From contig JBAYNS010000064.1 of the NCBI GenBank assembly GCA_041678625.1, positions 1-6,810 on the forward strand: a DNA stretch of 6,810 nt, given 5' to 3'. The stretch comes from JBAYNS01 sp041678625 (GTDB lineage Bacteria; Patescibacteriota; Gracilibacteria; Peribacterales; Peribacteraceae). Shown one piece after another: positions 5,705-6,810 of the stretch. The notes beneath the pieces are model-generated. The model made no database searches. It saw nothing but the letters and a program-made list of their open reading frames with translations, and was not told where the DNA came from. Made by a program: the position numbers and the translations under genes. Positions within the stretch are counted from its first letter, which is position 1. Each line of letters opens with the position of its first letter.

Positions 5705-6810
5705 ATGCCTCATACTTCCCGTATTAGAGCTGTCATTGGACGATTCTCCTTCGACTTTTCTCGTCATGCGCTGGAAATAGCTCTAAAAGAGCATCCTTTT
5801 GAATTCTGTGCACATATTTCAGGAAAAGAACGAACCGATCCTTTTGAAGGGATCCCCGCTTCGTCCCAAGAATGGTTTGCCTCTGGTGAAATTCGCAATG
5901 GGTACTACAGAGGGGTGGATTGGAATGAAATTAAGCCGCTTGATGAAGATCTGATCACCCAAATGCACGATTGTGAATCTGAATTCATGTCACTCGTTTA
6001 CAGGTTGGAACGTAAGCGCAGCACTCCATATCTTCAACGCAAACTTTGGTACCTGCGCCACTTGCAATTTTGGGATGATTATCTCGCGCGTCACAAGATT
6101 AATTTGTACCTTTCCGCATGGGTCCCACATGAAATTCCAGACATCATCATTTACTATCTTTGCAAACACCACAGAATTCCGATCCTGTACTTTAATACAA
6201 CGGAAATTCCCGATGTTTCTTTTGCAGAACATGACATCAGGAAATCCGCGACACAGATACTCCCACGGTACCAAGAACTCCTCACGGAATATGCAAACAA
6301 AAATCCTGACGACATACCAATAGGAGAGCCATTTCTATCATACGAAAAGGGACTGATTTGTAAGGAAGGAGAACCACCAGCCATAGAATCATTCCCTTTG
6401 CTCACGTATTGGAACCACCTGCAAAAATTAGTAAAGAAGCGACCATTGGCTTTTATAAAGCATGCATGCGAATACTTAACTCCATTAGGCTGGGAACGTG
6501 CCGGCTGGGCGATTCTTCGATGGCATCTGGTAAGAAAAGCTGATGATTTCTACAAAAAAAACACGGTAGAACCTGACCTCAGCAAGCCATTTGTATATTT
6601 CCCCCTCCATTACCAACCAGAAGCTACTACGCATCCCATGGGAGGTGTTTTTGCTGATCTTATCTTGGCTGCACGCCTGCTGAATGACGCTCTTCCCAAA
6701 GATGTGCTCATTTACGTAAAAGAACATCCGTACAGAAGCAACTGGCTCAATCGCAGTGTCGACTATTACAAAGATTTTTTGGAGCTGAATAACGTTCGTC
6801 TCATCCCTAC
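5705..6810 (+). CDS. KpsS/KpsC-like capsular polysaccharide glycosyltransferase, second paralogue, 3'-truncated by window edge
   Basis: The frame stays open from the ATG at 5705 to the right edge (368 codons plus 2 bases). An in-frame TAG at 5687-5689 makes this ATG the first possible start; it has no Shine-Dalgarno. The protein is homologous to the gene at the left edge: LRHLQFWDDYL at 118-128, YLCKHHRIPILYF at 151-163, YFPLHYQPEATTHPMGG at 298-314 and IYVKEHP at 336-342. Over the 49-residue block ending in EHP I count 29 identities by eye. By that comparison about 130 C-terminal residues, including the TGTAG.EGL block, lie beyond the window. The N-terminal 115 residues (starting MPHTSRIRAVIGRFSFDF) show a part of the family missing from the first copy. 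It is likely a cytoplasmic GT-B transferase for surface polysaccharide, sugar specificity unknown. Relative to its paralogue, VDQE after the PEATT block reads ADLI. Confidence 0.82.
   Translation, partial: MPHTSRIRAVIGRFSFDFSRHALEIALKEHPFEFCAHISGKERTDPFEGIPASSQEWFASGEIRNGYYRGVDWNEIKPLDEDLITQMHDCESEFMSLVYRLERKRSTPYLQRKLWYLRHLQFWDDYLARHKINLYLSAWVPHEIPDIIIYYLCKHHRIPILYFNTTEIPDVSFAEHDIRKSATQILPRYQELLTEYANKNPDDIPIGEPFLSYEKGLICKEGEPPAIESFPLLTYWNHLQKLVKKRPLAFIKHACEYLTPLGWERAGWAILRWHLVRKADDFYKKNTVEPDLSKPFVYFPLHYQPEATTHPMGGVFADLILAARLLNDALPKDVLIYVKEHPYRSNWLNRSVDYYKDFLELNNVRLIP

Noticed and set aside
5973..6323. 116-codon plus-strand frame inside the right-edge glycosyltransferase
   Set aside because: The other frame is homologous to the left-edge paralogue along its length, so this one is a shadow.

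Overview
The window is a gene-dense piece of a bacterial surface-glycan locus. It carries seven protein-coding genes, with no rRNA, tRNA, CRISPR or mobile element visible. UGA ends at least three genes (1138-1140, 4174-4176 and the methyltransferase stop at 4798-4800), so the code is not one in which UGA is reassigned. Clear Shine-Dalgarno sequences are nearly absent before the start codons, intergenic gaps are tiny, and two convergent gene pairs overlap at their 3' ends. This fits a compact-genome, probably uncultivated bacterium. I cannot name the lineage from the sequence.

Layout: (1) 1-1140 (+), the C-terminal part of a KpsS/KpsC-like capsule-type glycosyltransferase, cut by the left edge. 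(2) 1130-3340 (-), a two-gene operon transcribed DegT/DnrJ aminotransferase first, then a soluble PseB/CapD-type UDP-sugar 4,6-dehydratase. (3) 3418-4805 (+), a coupled hisF-hisH pair of the kind found in glycan loci, overlapping by one base. (4) 4798-5583 (-), a class I SAM-dependent methyltransferase. (5) 5705 to the right edge (+), a second KpsS/KpsC-like glycosyltransferase paralogous to the first, without its C-terminus.

How the genes could work together (inference): the dehydratase and aminotransferase would turn a UDP-N-acetylhexosamine into a 4-amino-4,6-dideoxy sugar nucleotide. HisH would release ammonia from glutamine and HisF would channel it, as in the HisH2/HisF2 pairs that work with WbpG/PseA-type amidotransferases to make acetamidino sugars. 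The methyltransferase and the two glycosyltransferases would decorate and polymerise or transfer the glycan. The expected PseA/WbpG-type amidotransferase is not in the window.

Non-coding space totals little more than 130 bases. The two divergent gaps (3341-3417 and 5584-5704) hold candidate promoters and short repeats: three copies of GGATAGA, and a three-copy tandem 8-mer (ATGAGGAA) abutting the methyltransferase start codon. I did not find a wholly new system. The points most worth a second look are the modified HisF active site with an intact ammonia gate, the octamer repeat at a start codon, and the paralogous glycosyltransferases bracketing the sugar genes.
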